This document shows positions 1 through 8,518 of a stretch of 64,000 bases of DNA, one piece after another. The position numbers were made by a program, and so were the translations under genes. Source of the DNA: Crystallibacter sulfonylureivorans_A (GTDB lineage: Bacteria > Actinomycetota > Actinomycetes > Actinomycetales > Micrococcaceae); NCBI RefSeq assembly GCF_047607445.1, contig NZ_JBLKRT010000005.1, positions 1 through 64,000 of the forward strand, written 5' to 3'. Each line of letters begins with the position of its first letter. The first letter of the stretch is position 1. Under the pieces are notes generated by a model. That model saw nothing but the letters and a program-made list of their open reading frames with translations, did no database searches and was not told the DNA's origin.

Positions 1-4
1 CGCC

Positions 5-976
5 ATGAACCAGCCATTACTGAGCGTCATCATTCCGGCGAAAGACCAGGCACCTTTCATCCGCGACGCGATGACCAGCCTGACCCGTCAGTTCGATGAT
101 CCCTCGGTGATGGAAATCATCGTGATCGATGACGGTTCCACCGACGGGACCGGGGAGCTGGCCGCCGCCTTTACCGGCCGGCTCCCCGGCCTGCAGATCC
201 ACCGCAACAACACCGCCACCGGGCTGGCCGCGGCACGCAACCAAGGCCTGGACGCCGCCACCGGACGCTACATCACCTTTTTCGATCCGGACGACTGGTA
301 CGCCCCCGGGCATTTGGCCCGGATCACCGAAGAGATCAGCGAGCTGGGCGTGGACTTCCTCCGCGTGGACCACATCCGGCACACCAACGGAGTCCGGACC
401 GTTCACCGCGCGCCGCAAGCCGTGCGCGGCGTCGCCCTCGATCCCCGCCGCGACATCGGGCCTTCGGACGAGTCGACGATGGTGGACTACCCGTTCGCAC
501 CCTTCGGCATCTTCGACGGCGCGCTCAAAGAAGCCGGCCTGCTGCACTTTCTCGACGGCCTGCATACCGCCGAGGACCGTCCCTGGATCTGGCGCCTGCA
601 TCTGCAGGCAGCCTCCTACGCCGTCTCGGATCAGCTGGGGGCCTTCTACCGGCGCGGCGTGGCGACCTCGCTGAGCCAGGTCTTCGACCGCAGGCAGTTG
701 GACTTCCTGCGCAGCTACGCAGAAGTCTTCCGTCTGGTGGCGGAAGACCCCGAGGCGGACCGTTTTCGGCCCAAGGCCGTCCGGCAGTTCCTGGCTATCG
801 CGTGCCACCACCTGGATCGTTCGGATTCCATGACCCGGGTTGTCCGCCAGGAGCTGACGTCGGGCCTGCGTACTGCCGTGGCCGGCCTTCCGGCCGCCGC
901 CGTCGCCGCCGGGGTGCAAGCGCTGGGTGAGCGCCGGCGCAAGACGCTGGAAACAGCAATCGGAGCATTGAAGTGA
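5..976 (+). CDS. family 2 glycosyltransferase
   Basis: Transfers a sugar from a nucleotide-sugar donor to a surface glycan acceptor; donor and acceptor cannot be told from sequence. The 323-residue product opens directly into the GT-A fold (LSVIIPAKDQ), has the nucleotide-binding IDDGSTDGT segment near residues 41-49, the GLAAARNQG helix near 73-81 and a metal-binding DPDD near 94-97. There is no membrane segment, so it is probably a cytosolic or membrane-face enzyme. Its stop overlaps the GTG start of the next gene (GTGA), so it is the first visible gene of a four-gene glycan operon. Only four bases precede the ATG, so the ribosome binding site, and possibly upstream operon genes, lie outside the window. 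Confidence 0.85.
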   Translation: MNQPLLSVIIPAKDQAPFIRDAMTSLTRQFDDPSVMEIIVIDDGSTDGTGELAAAFTGRLPGLQIHRNNTATGLAAARNQGLDAATGRYITFFDPDDWYAPGHLARITEEISELGVDFLRVDHIRHTNGVRTVHRAPQAVRGVALDPRRDIGPSDESTMVDYPFAPFGIFDGALKEAGLLHFLDGLHTAEDRPWIWRLHLQAASYAVSDQLGAFYRRGVATSLSQVFDRRQLDFLRSYAEVFRLVAEDPEADRFRPKAVRQFLAIACHHLDRSDSMTRVVRQELTSGLRTAVAGLPAAAVAAGVQALGERRRKTLETAIGALK

Positions 977-2328
977 AAGAGCTTTTTGTCGTCTCAACCC
1001 TGTATCAGTGCGTCTCGCTGGCAGCGGCCATCGACGACGCCGTGTTGCCGGAGACCGGGCAGGAACGCATTTTGGTACTGACCAACAACGCGATGATTCC
1101 GGAGGTCACCGTTCCGTTCCACGAGTCGCCGGGATTCGCCGAGGCGGCCAGCCGATTCGACCGGGTGGTGGACCTGAGCAGCCTGCTCTGGCCCCGCCGG
1201 CCCGGCCAGTTCAGTCCCCGCGAACAGGACCTTGACCTGTGGCAGAAGCTGCTGCGGTCGGAATGGGAGCTGGGAAGCGACCCGGTCCACGTGTTTGTCG
1301 AATCCATCCAGGTGGATCCCGCGATCGCTTTGGCCCGCATCTTCGCCAGTGCCCGGATTTCGGTGCATTCCGACGGTCTGATGAGCTACGGACCCACCCG
1401 GAACCCCGTCCCGTTGGCCGTGGCGCAGCGGCTCGATTCCCTGCTGTACGTTGATCTGGTTCCGGGCCTGCGGCCGCAGTTGCTGCGCGAACACCAGCCG
1501 CACCTGCTTCCGGTGGATCCGGCGTCCCTGCGCCGTGCCATGGAAGAACTGGACCGGTCTTTGCCGCCCCTTGCGCTTCCGTCTGCCGACCACCAGAAGG
1601 CGCGGGCCGGGACAGCCCTGCTGCTAGGCCAGTACCTGGCTGAGCTCGGGATCCTCTCTGCCGAGGAGGAAGTGGCACTGCACCGCCAGATGATCGAGAA
1701 GGCCAAAGACCTAGGGATCCTGCACTGCGTGTTCAAGCCCCATCCCAGCGCCGGGCCGGGGGCCGTCCGGTCGGTCGAGGCCGCGGCGCAGCAGCTCGGC
1801 GTGCAGCTGGACATCCTGGAGTCCTCCGCCCCGGCCGAAGTTGTCATGCAGCGGCTTCAGCCGAAACTAGTGGTGAGCTGCTTTTCCACCGCGCTGATGA
1901 CTGCCAAATACCTGTTCAACATCGACGCCGCAGCGGTCGGGACAGCGTTGCTGCTGGAGCGGCTGAGTCCGTACGAAAACAGCAACCGCGTGCCGGTCAC
2001 CATCGTCGATGCCGTGCTGGAACGAAACATCTTGGCGCCGGACCATGACCGCGCGGACACGCCGGACTCGCGGCGGCTTCAGCCGCTGGTCGAAGCCGTC
2101 TCCTATTGCATGCAGGCAGACACGCTGGCGGCAGTCCGCCCCAGCGCCGAAACCTATCTGCACAGCATCAAGGACGCACCCGAGATGCGCTACTTCAAGC
2201 GGCGCCGGCTGACCAAGCATGAGCTTCCGGGCGGATTGGCCCGGGTTGACGGACCGCGCCCGCTGGCCCAGGTCGGGCGGATGGGCCGGCGTGCCGTCCG
2301 CAAACTCAAATCGGCTGTGGCCTCATGA
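973..2328 (+). CDS. polysialyltransferase-like glycosyltransferase
   Basis: This 451-residue protein looks like a member of the bacterial alpha-2,8-polysialyltransferase-like family, which build or extend capsule-type polymers. It shows the three motifs known for bacterial sialyltransferases in order: an acidic-G motif (HSDG, residues 132-135), an HP motif (KPHP, 255-258) and a Ser/Thr motif (CFST, 303-306). The N-terminus (MKELFVVSTLYQ) is the usual first strand of a GT-B fold. The start is the GTG that overlaps the upstream stop. It sits between a GT2 enzyme and two further transferase-like genes, so the operon probably makes a surface glycopolymer. No sialic acid synthesis genes are in the window, so the donor could be another nine-carbon sugar or something unrelated. 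Confidence 0.6.
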   Translation: MKELFVVSTLYQCVSLAAAIDDAVLPETGQERILVLTNNAMIPEVTVPFHESPGFAEAASRFDRVVDLSSLLWPRRPGQFSPREQDLDLWQKLLRSEWELGSDPVHVFVESIQVDPAIALARIFASARISVHSDGLMSYGPTRNPVPLAVAQRLDSLLYVDLVPGLRPQLLREHQPHLLPVDPASLRRAMEELDRSLPPLALPSADHQKARAGTALLLGQYLAELGILSAEEEVALHRQMIEKAKDLGILHCVFKPHPSAGPGAVRSVEAAAQQLGVQLDILESSAPAEVVMQRLQPKLVVSCFSTALMTAKYLFNIDAAAVGTALLLERLSPYENSNRVPVTIVDAVLERNILAPDHDRADTPDSRRLQPLVEAVSYCMQADTLAAVRPSAETYLHSIKDAPEMRYFKRRRLTKHELPGGLARVDGPRPLAQVGRMGRRAVRKLKSAVAS

Positions 2329-2335
2329 GGCGGCA

Positions 2336-3448
2336 ATGATGACGGAGGCAGCAGTCACGGCAGCATTCCTCCCCCAGTTGGGTCCGGTGGTGGACCGCAG
2401 GCTGGCCTACCCGAAAGCCGGGGCCACCGTCAGGCGGGGGCACCGGAGCGAACTGGTTCGCCCGCGCTTCGGCCGTGCCGCCGTCTGGGCCGAGTCGCCG
2501 CTGCAGCTGCTCAGCGCGGTCGAGGCGCACGGCGCCGGCCTGCTGGGCCAAGAAACGCTGATCCATCCGCGTGGCGACGCCGTGGGCATGGACAGCACGC
2601 TGCGGTCGCTGATGGAACAGGTGCCAAGCGGCGTGCGGTTCACCCCGCCGTCGTCCGCGCTGCCCGCGGTCCGCAGCCGGAAGCTGGACCGCTGGGTGAC
2701 CGGCGATGCCTACTCCGGCAAGGTGCAGGCCGAGCTCCTGCGCGGCGTCGCCGCCGACGAACTGGTCATTGTGGACGACGGTCTGGCGACGCTGAGCCTG
2801 CTGCGCATGCTGGTCAGCGATGGGCCCACCCCGCTAATCCGTCCGCGGGCCATGCCGACAGTGCGGCGCAAGGCGTTGGGTCTGGCCACCTGGTGGACGC
2901 TGCGCAGGATGGCCAGCCAGGGCCGGCTGCTGGTGTTCACGGCATTGTCCGTGCCCGACGCCGTGGAGAAGAAGTTCAGGGCCCTGGGGGGCCATCTGGA
3001 ACGGCACCGGTTCGAGTGGCTGGGCACCCAGCCGGTCACCGAGAACATCCTTGAACCAACCATCGTGGTGGGGTCGGCCATGCCCGCCGACCAGCTGATT
3101 CGGCCCGAACCGTACCTGGATTGGGTGCGCTCCTTGACCGAGGACGGCCCGGTGGCCTATTTCCCGCACCGCCGGGAACAGCCGGAGCTCCTCAAGGCTT
3201 TGGACGAGCACCCGCTGATCCGCGTCAAGCAGCACACGATTCCGGTCGAGATGCGGCTGCGCGGTTTGCGGCCCGGGCAGGTGGTCCGTGCCCTGCCCTC
3301 CACGGTACTGGCTTCGCTGCGCCTGATCCTGGCCCCGTCCGGAGTGCCGCTGAAGGGGCAGCCGGTACCGGATGACTGGTGGCTGCCGCAGACTACGGAA
3401 GAACTGCGCCGACACCTGAGCAGTTCGCTGCGCGAAGGGGGCAAGTGA
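2336..3448 (+). CDS. unknown protein with sialyltransferase-type motifs
   Basis: I do not recognise this 370-residue protein as a named family. The start is the first of two adjacent ATGs, 7 bases after the preceding stop, with GAGG just upstream; an upstream extension would run through the preceding gene and is unlikely. Near its N-terminus, AESPLQLLSAVEA resembles the first strand and helix of GT52/polysialyltransferase-type GT-B enzymes. Three motifs follow in the order known for those enzymes: VDDG at 146-149, PHR at 277-279 and PST at 321-323. I infer a second glycosyltransferase acting with its neighbours. The stop overlaps the next start (TGATG). Confidence 0.5.
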   Translation: MMTEAAVTAAFLPQLGPVVDRRLAYPKAGATVRRGHRSELVRPRFGRAAVWAESPLQLLSAVEAHGAGLLGQETLIHPRGDAVGMDSTLRSLMEQVPSGVRFTPPSSALPAVRSRKLDRWVTGDAYSGKVQAELLRGVAADELVIVDDGLATLSLLRMLVSDGPTPLIRPRAMPTVRRKALGLATWWTLRRMASQGRLLVFTALSVPDAVEKKFRALGGHLERHRFEWLGTQPVTENILEPTIVVGSAMPADQLIRPEPYLDWVRSLTEDGPVAYFPHRREQPELLKALDEHPLIRVKQHTIPVEMRLRGLRPGQVVRALPSTVLASLRLILAPSGVPLKGQPVPDDWWLPQTTEELRRHLSSSLREGGK

Positions 3449-4692
3449 TGGCTCCGGGACCCCACAGCACAGCCGAGTCCGCGTCCGGCGGGAACGGGAT
3501 CCGCCCGTTCCGCGTGCTGGCGGTGGCAGACAGCGATTCGTACCTGAAGTTTGCCTGCGCCACGCTGGAATCGCTCGGGGAGGGCTGGGAGCGCGAAGTG
3601 CTGCTGGTCCGCTCCCCCATCTTGCCCACGCTGGAACAGATTCAGGCGGCGACCGCCGGGACGTTCCTGGCCGGCAAAGCGCCCCGGGTGATCGCCGCGT
3701 CGGGTCTGAAGAGCGCGTTGGCGGGCGCCGACGTCGTGCTGGCAGCGGCCACCGGACCGGTGGTGGAAGAGATCTTCACGCAGGCCTCGCGGATGCCGCA
3801 CCGGCCGGCGCTGTTGTCCGCGCTGCCGGGTGTTGCCTTCCCGGCCACCCGCAAGGCGCTGAACTATCGCGCCCTCGGTGACGCTTTCATCACGCACAGC
3901 CATGCCGAGTGCCGCGCGTTCAGCGATCTGGCCGATGCCATGGGCCTGCCGCAGCGGATCCTGGTCTCGCGTCTGCCGTTCCTGGCCTCCCCGGGCCGGC
4001 CGGAACCGCAGCAGGTCCCGCTGCGTTCGGTGGTGTTTGCGCCGCAGGCCAAGGTTCCGGTGGAGCGCGACCAGCGCGTGGCGATCCTGCAGGCCCTGGC
4101 GGCGCTGGCAAGGCGCCGACCGGAACTGTCGGTGCGGGTGAAGTTGCGGGCGTGGGCCGGCGAACCGCAGACGCACCTGGAGCAGTACCCCTTCGACCAG
4201 CTCTGGTCTGACCTGGTGGCGGCGCGCGCGGTCGGCGGGCACGAGCTGCAGTTCTGCACCGGTCCCATGTCCGCGCAGCTCATGCCTGCAGCGGCGATGG
4301 TCACGGTGAGCTCCACGGCTGCCTTGGAAGCGCTCGACGCCGGTCTGCCGGTGCTGATCCTCGATGACTTCGGACTCTCCGAGGAGATGCTGAACAAGGT
4401 CTTCGACGGCTCCGGACTCGTGGGGAATCTGGAGGATCTGGTGGCCGGCCGGTTCAGGCACCCTGACCATCGGTGGCTGCGGGACAACTATTTCCACGTC
4501 CAATTCGCACCGTTGGACGGCCTGCTGCTGAACTTCGCCGAGCGCGCCCGCGCCGGAAAACTGGCGACGGACCCGGACCGCCTGGCAGCCGTGCAGCGCC
4601 GCAAGATGCGCTCGAAGCTGCGCACCGTGCTGCCCTCGCCGGCCTTGAACCTGGTGCGCCGGCTGCGCAATGCCCGGCGCCTGCCGGCCTGA
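3448..4692 (+). CDS. DUF6716-type putative glycosyltransferase
   Basis: The 414-residue product resembles the actinobacterial DUF6716 putative glycosyltransferases. It opens with FRVLAVADSDSYLKF near residue 16, and the C-terminal half carries a GT-B-like donor-binding segment (MVTVSSTAALEAL followed by LPVLILDD). The last 50 residues are basic and could contact membrane phospholipid or a polyprenyl-linked acceptor. The ATG overlaps the upstream stop (TGATG); the GAAGGGGG upstream is a fair ribosome binding site. It is the last of the four transferase-like genes. The family assignment is from memory of the family's appearance, so moderate confidence. Confidence 0.55.
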   Translation: MAPGPHSTAESASGGNGIRPFRVLAVADSDSYLKFACATLESLGEGWEREVLLVRSPILPTLEQIQAATAGTFLAGKAPRVIAASGLKSALAGADVVLAAATGPVVEEIFTQASRMPHRPALLSALPGVAFPATRKALNYRALGDAFITHSHAECRAFSDLADAMGLPQRILVSRLPFLASPGRPEPQQVPLRSVVFAPQAKVPVERDQRVAILQALAALARRRPELSVRVKLRAWAGEPQTHLEQYPFDQLWSDLVAARAVGGHELQFCTGPMSAQLMPAAAMVTVSSTAALEALDAGLPVLILDDFGLSEEMLNKVFDGSGLVGNLEDLVAGRFRHPDHRWLRDNYFHVQFAPLDGLLLNFAERARAGKLATDPDRLAAVQRRKMRSKLRTVLPSPALNLVRRLRNARRLPA

Positions 4693-4761
4693 TCGAGACG
4701 CGCTCCGCGGGGCACCGTTTGGAACCTCTGCTGTCCGGGTACTGACCGGGCAGGAGGAAAA

Positions 4762-5193
4762 ATGCGTACACGTCGTTTCAGCCCACGGCTCCGGCGCCTT
4801 CCGCCGCTGGCAGCGCTCCTGGCGCTGGCCGTCGGAGCCGCAGGATGCGCATCGTTGAACCCGGGCAGTGAGGACGCCGCTGCCGCAGCAAGCGGATTCC
4901 TGGCCGCGGTCCAGGCCGGCGACGGCACCGCCGCGTGCGCCTTCCTGGCCCCGGTGGCGGTTGAAGAGATAGAGGGCGACGAACCCGGCAGCTGCTCGCG
5001 GAAGATCCTGCAGCTGGACCTGCCCGCTGCCGGAAAGGTGACCGGGAGCCAGGCGTACGGACGGAACGCCCAGGTGGTCCTGGACACGGACACCATGTTC
5101 CTGACCCGATCGGGCGACCGCTGGAAGGTCCTCGGCGCGGGCTGCACCTTCCGGGGTGAACGCCCCTACGACTGCGCCGTGGACGGGAGCTGA
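4762..5193 (+). CDS. small lipoprotein, function unknown
   Basis: This 143-residue protein starts with a basic n-region, a hydrophobic stretch and a lipobox ending at Cys29 (VGAAGC), so it is predicted to be exported and lipid-anchored. The mature part begins with a helix (AAAAASGFLAAVQAGDGTAACAF), typical of small Ala/Asp-rich actinobacterial lipoproteins of the NTF2-like sort, and has four further Cys residues that could pair outside the cell. A strong AGGAGG precedes the ATG. It is followed by a tiny membrane peptide and a DUF6766 protein and may be cotranscribed with them. No specific function can be assigned. Confidence 0.75.
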   Translation: MRTRRFSPRLRRLPPLAALLALAVGAAGCASLNPGSEDAAAAASGFLAAVQAGDGTAACAFLAPVAVEEIEGDEPGSCSRKILQLDLPAAGKVTGSQAYGRNAQVVLDTDTMFLTRSGDRWKVLGAGCTFRGERPYDCAVDGS

Positions 5194-5194
5194 G

Positions 5195-5278
5195 ATGCGC
5201 TGGTCTTTTTGGATCCTGCTGGGAGTCATCACCGCCGGGCTGATCTACCTGGCAGCGATCGGAGTGATGGCACGATGA
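5195..5278 (+). CDS. 27-residue membrane peptide
   Basis: A short frame beginning MRWSFWILLGV and ending VMAR forms one hydrophobic helix. Its ATG lies one base after the lipoprotein stop, and its own stop overlaps the ATG of the DUF6766 gene (ATGA), so it is probably translated by coupling. The composition (aromatic start, single transmembrane segment, basic last residue) is that of a real small membrane protein rather than chance. It could be a partner of the DUF6766 protein or simply a coupling leader. Confidence 0.5.
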   Translation: MRWSFWILLGVITAGLIYLAAIGVMAR

Positions 5279-5952
5279 AGCACAACCCGCTGATCACCAA
5301 TGGCTTGAGCACGTGTTTCGGCCTGCTGTTCGGCGCCTCGCTGGCCGGCCAAGCGTTCTCCGGGCTTGCCGCCTTCAATGAGGAGCAGCTCGCCTCGGGC
5401 CTGGAGACCATTTCCTTCTGGCAGTACGTGGCTTCGTCCAGCTTTGCGGTCGACGTGTCCGAGAACTGGCAGTCCGAATACCTGCAGTTCCTGCTGCTGA
5501 TCCTGATCAGCATTTGGCTGGTGCAGAAAGGCTCGCCCGAATCGAAGGAACTGGACAAGCGCGGCAAGGAGTCGGACAAGGAACAGCTCTTCGCCCGGTT
5601 CGCGCGGCCCGATTCACCCAAGTGGGCCAAGGCAGGCGGCTGGCGCTCCAAAGTCTTCTCCAACTCGCTGGGCCTGGTCATGGGCGCCATCTTCGTGGCG
5701 TCCTGGGTAGTGCAGTCGATCAGCGGCTTCAGCGCTTTCGCCGAAAGCCAGATCGGCAACCTGCAGGACCCGGGCAGCTGGGGCGAGTACGTCGGCTCCC
5801 CGGAGTTCTGGAACCGGACGCTGCAGAACTGGCAATCCGAATTCCTGGCCGTGTGGTCCATGGTGATCTTGTCCGTGTACCTGCGCCAGCGTGGTTCGCC
5901 CGAATCCAAGCCGGTCGGACAGCCGCACGATTCCACCGGGGTGAGCGGATAG
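5275..5952 (+). CDS. DUF6766 family membrane protein
   Basis: The 225-residue product is a duplicated membrane protein. Each half has a hydrophobic N-terminal segment, a short loop ending in ENWQSE or QNWQSE, a second hydrophobic segment and then QKGSPESK or QRGSPESK. This repeated architecture matches DUF6766, whose role is unknown. The ATG overlaps the stop of the 27-residue peptide; a longer upstream start would overlap that peptide entirely and is less likely. Positive charges after each helix pair suggest the loops ending in SPESK face the cytoplasm. Confidence 0.75.
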   Translation: MKHNPLITNGLSTCFGLLFGASLAGQAFSGLAAFNEEQLASGLETISFWQYVASSSFAVDVSENWQSEYLQFLLLILISIWLVQKGSPESKELDKRGKESDKEQLFARFARPDSPKWAKAGGWRSKVFSNSLGLVMGAIFVASWVVQSISGFSAFAESQIGNLQDPGSWGEYVGSPEFWNRTLQNWQSEFLAVWSMVILSVYLRQRGSPESKPVGQPHDSTGVSG

Positions 5953-6010
5953 CCCCGGCCGTCGCGGAAACGGCGCCGCCGTCATGGGAATGGTCCGGCC
6001 CGGCGGGGCG

Positions 6011-6038
6011 TTGAAACACGGCGTAGACTGGATAGGCT
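6011..6038 (+). promoter_or_regulatory. candidate sigma70-type promoter for ino1
   Basis: TTGAAA at 6011-6016 and TAGGCT at 6033-6038 are separated by 16 bases, with the ino1 start 48 bases downstream. The spacing is acceptable and no better pair is seen between the DUF6766 gene and ino1. Confidence 0.4.
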
Positions 6039-6086
6039 GCCCGCCATCGGCGCGGCGGCCAGACAGAAGTGTTTCGAAGGAGAACC

Positions 6087-7172
6087 GTGGCAGAGAACCC
6101 CATCCGGGTAGCGATCGTCGGTGTTGGAAACTGTGCGGCCTCGCTGGTCCAGGGTGTCCACTACTACCGTGGCGCGGACCCGAGCGCAACGATCCCCGGA
6201 CTGATGCACGTCGCGTTCGGCGCCTACCACGTCGACGACGTGCAGTTCGTCGCGGCGTTCGACGTGGACGGCAAAAAGGTCGGTCTTGACCTGGCCGACG
6301 CGATCGGCGCCAGCGAGAACAACACCATCAAGATCGCCGACGTTCCGCCCACCGGCGTCAAGGTCCAGCGCGGCCACACCCTGGACGGCCTGGGCAAGTA
6401 CTACCGCGAGACCATCGTGGAATCCGACGACGAGCCCGTGGACATGGTCGCCGCACTGCGTGATGCCAAGGTCGACGTCATGGTCTGCTACCTGCCGGTC
6501 GGTTCCGAGCAGGCAGCCAAGTTCTACGCCCAGTGCGCGATCGACGCCGGCGTGGCCTTCGTCAACGCGCTTCCGGTCTTCATTGCCGGCACCAAGGAAT
6601 GGGCGGACAAGTTCACCGAAGCCGGCGTTCCCATTGTGGGCGACGACATCAAGAGCCAGATCGGTGCCACCATCACGCACCGTGTGATGGCCAAGCTGTT
6701 CGAAGACCGCGGTGTGGTCCTGGACCGGACGTACCAGCTCAACGTCGGCGGCAACATGGACTTCAAGAACATGCTCGAGCGCGAGCGACTGGAGTCCAAG
6801 AAGATCTCCAAGACCCAGGCCGTCACCTCGAACACCTCCGCCGTGCTGGGCGACGACGACGTGCACATCGGCCCCTCCGACTACGTGTCCTGGCTGGATG
6901 ACCGCAAGTGGGCTTTCGTCCGGCTGGAAGGCCGCAACTTCGGCGACGCCCCGGTCTCGCTGGAATACAAGCTTGAGGTCTGGGACTCGCCGAACTCCGC
7001 GGGCGTCATCATCGACGCGATCCGTGCGGCCAAGATCGCGCTGGACCGCGGCATCGGCGGACCGATCCTTTCGGCGTCGAGCTACTTCATGAAGTCCCCG
7101 CCGGAACAGTACGACGACGAGACCGCCCGCGAGAAGGTCGAAGCCTTCATCAGCGGCGAGTCTGACAGCTAA
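6087..7172 (+). CDS. ino1: inositol-3-phosphate synthase
   Basis: Converts glucose 6-phosphate to 1D-myo-inositol 3-phosphate using bound NAD, the first step to phosphatidylinositol and mycothiol in actinobacteria. The 361-residue length is that of the short actinobacterial enzymes. The Rossmann NAD motif is at the very N-terminus (VAIVGVGNCAASLVQG), and the conserved substrate segments NVGGNMDFKN and LEYKLEVWDSPNSAG are present. I chose the GTG at 6087 because GAAGGAGA sits just upstream and the NAD motif begins a few residues later. A candidate promoter precedes it and a hairpin follows, so it is probably a single-gene transcript. Confidence 0.95.
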   Translation: MAENPIRVAIVGVGNCAASLVQGVHYYRGADPSATIPGLMHVAFGAYHVDDVQFVAAFDVDGKKVGLDLADAIGASENNTIKIADVPPTGVKVQRGHTLDGLGKYYRETIVESDDEPVDMVAALRDAKVDVMVCYLPVGSEQAAKFYAQCAIDAGVAFVNALPVFIAGTKEWADKFTEAGVPIVGDDIKSQIGATITHRVMAKLFEDRGVVLDRTYQLNVGGNMDFKNMLERERLESKKISKTQAVTSNTSAVLGDDDVHIGPSDYVSWLDDRKWAFVRLEGRNFGDAPVSLEYKLEVWDSPNSAGVIIDAIRAAKIALDRGIGGPILSASSYFMKSPPEQYDDETAREKVEAFISGESDS

Positions 7173-7186
7173 GACGCACTCCAGGT

Positions 7187-7220
7187 GAAGGGGGCCGGTC
7201 CACCAGGACCGGTCCCCTTC
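7187..7220 (+). terminator. terminator after ino1
   Basis: Arms at 7187-7200 and 7207-7220 pair over 14 bases with one G-U pair and a 6-base loop, 14 bases after the ino1 stop, followed by AGCTTTT. Confidence 0.75.
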
Positions 7221-7263
7221 AGCTTTTGCCGGGGTGGCAACTGCGTCCGGGTAGTGTGGATTT

Positions 7264-8364
7264 ATGGCCGTACCCTCCCCGACCCCTTCCGGGCAGCTTC
7301 ACGGGGCGGCCCCTCGCCCCCGCCGCAACTATGCGCTGGACATCCTCCGGATCGTCAGCATCGTCGGTGTGGTGGCCATCCACTCCTTCGGCGAGCTGGC
7401 CGGCGACGACGACGCCCGCACGCAGCCGGATTGGCTTCCGGCGGCAATCATCGACATTGCCTTCATCTGGGTGGTGCCTGTTTTCGTCACGATCTCCGGC
7501 GCCCTGGTGCTCGCTCCGCGGGCACATGCCGAAGGCGCCAAGGCCTTTTACCGGAAGCGCGCGCTCCGGCTGCTGCCCGCCCTGGTGGTCTGGCATCTGG
7601 TGTACATCTTTGTGGGCAACTACCTGATCCTGGGCCGCGAACTGCATCCAGGCGAGGTGCTGGTGTCCGTCTTCGATACCCAGGTTTATCCGCACCTCTA
7701 CTTCCTCTGGCTGATCCTGGGCCTGTATCTGGTCGCGCCGCCGTTAGCCGGATACCTAAACCGGGTTCCGTTGCAGCGCGCCGCTGCCGCAACCTGCACC
7801 GTGTTGGTGCTGACCTTGGCGCTGTTCAGCGTGCAGGCCGCCAGCATCCAGTTCGAGTGGGGCTGGCAGTATCCGTGGAACATCCTGACCCAGTGGATCC
7901 CCTATCTGGGTTACTTTATGGCCGGCTGGGTCATCACCCAGTTGCGCGTCCCCCGCGGTGCCGCCCTGGCGGCAGGAGGCACCGCCGTCGTGCTTTCCGT
8001 TTTCAACATCTGGCACTGGATCCATCAGGATTCCACTCCGCCGCTGAACATCATTACGCCGTCCAGCTATGTGGGGCTGGGCGTCACTGCGGCAGCCCTG
8101 TGCATCTTTACCGCCACCTACCACTTGCTGGCCGGATGGCAGCCGGCCAGCTGGCTGGGCCGCACCCTGGTCCAGCTATCCAACGCCTCTTTTGGCGTGT
8201 TCCTCTGCCACTACCTGTTCCTGACCTGGCTGACGTTCCACGTCTTCCCCGACCAAGAGCCCACGCTGGCGCTGATGACAGTGAAGTTCTCCATAGCGAC
8301 CATCGGCTCGTTCGCCCTGACCCTGCTGGCGCTGCGGACTCCGGTGCTGAACCGCGTGTTTTGA
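7264..8364 (+). CDS. acyltransferase 3 family membrane protein
   Basis: Integral membrane O-acyltransferase that moves acetyl or other acyl groups from the cytoplasmic side onto a surface glycan or lipid. The 366 residues hold about ten hydrophobic helices. The family signature is at the N-terminus: YALDILRIVSIVGVVAIHSF (residues 22-41) contains the conserved R and H of the acyltransferase_3 fold. The final helices contain SNASFGVFLCHY, also typical. A TAGTGT sequence 9 bases upstream could be a -10 element, which would make the message nearly leaderless. The substrate is unknown; the surface-glycan genes at the left edge are a plausible but unproven link. Confidence 0.85.
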   Translation: MAVPSPTPSGQLHGAAPRPRRNYALDILRIVSIVGVVAIHSFGELAGDDDARTQPDWLPAAIIDIAFIWVVPVFVTISGALVLAPRAHAEGAKAFYRKRALRLLPALVVWHLVYIFVGNYLILGRELHPGEVLVSVFDTQVYPHLYFLWLILGLYLVAPPLAGYLNRVPLQRAAAATCTVLVLTLALFSVQAASIQFEWGWQYPWNILTQWIPYLGYFMAGWVITQLRVPRGAALAAGGTAVVLSVFNIWHWIHQDSTPPLNIITPSSYVGLGVTAAALCIFTATYHLLAGWQPASWLGRTLVQLSNASFGVFLCHYLFLTWLTFHVFPDQEPTLALMTVKFSIATIGSFALTLLALRTPVLNRVF

Positions 8365-8378
8365 CCCCGTGGGCTGAA

Positions 8379-8441
8379 CCCTGCGTTCAGTGCACCGTGT
8401 TCAGTGCACCATGTTCAGTGCACGGTGTCCCGAACGCAGGG
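8379..8441. repeat. tandem 14-bp repeat inside an inverted repeat
   Basis: Three copies of GTTCAGTGCACC with a 14-base period begin at 8385, 8399 and 8413. They are enclosed by an inverted repeat, CCCTGCGTTC at 8379-8388 and GAACGCAGGG at 8432-8441, with an inner pair CACCGTG (8393-8399) and CACGGTG (8421-8427). It lies between two converging genes and may act as a bidirectional terminator. Confidence 0.7.
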
Positions 8442-8518
8442 CTCGTTCGGCCGAGCCGCCCGAGGTTTTCCCTCGAGGCAGCCGCCGAGGCGCCGCCCTC
8501 GGAACCGCCCCGGCGGGG

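Noticed and set aside
3157..5232. A 691-codon open frame on the minus strand across the glycan genes
   Set aside because: It lies opposite recognisable genes, has no ribosome binding site and its composition (Arg/Gln/Gly/His rich) is that of a reverse-strand shadow in GC-rich DNA.
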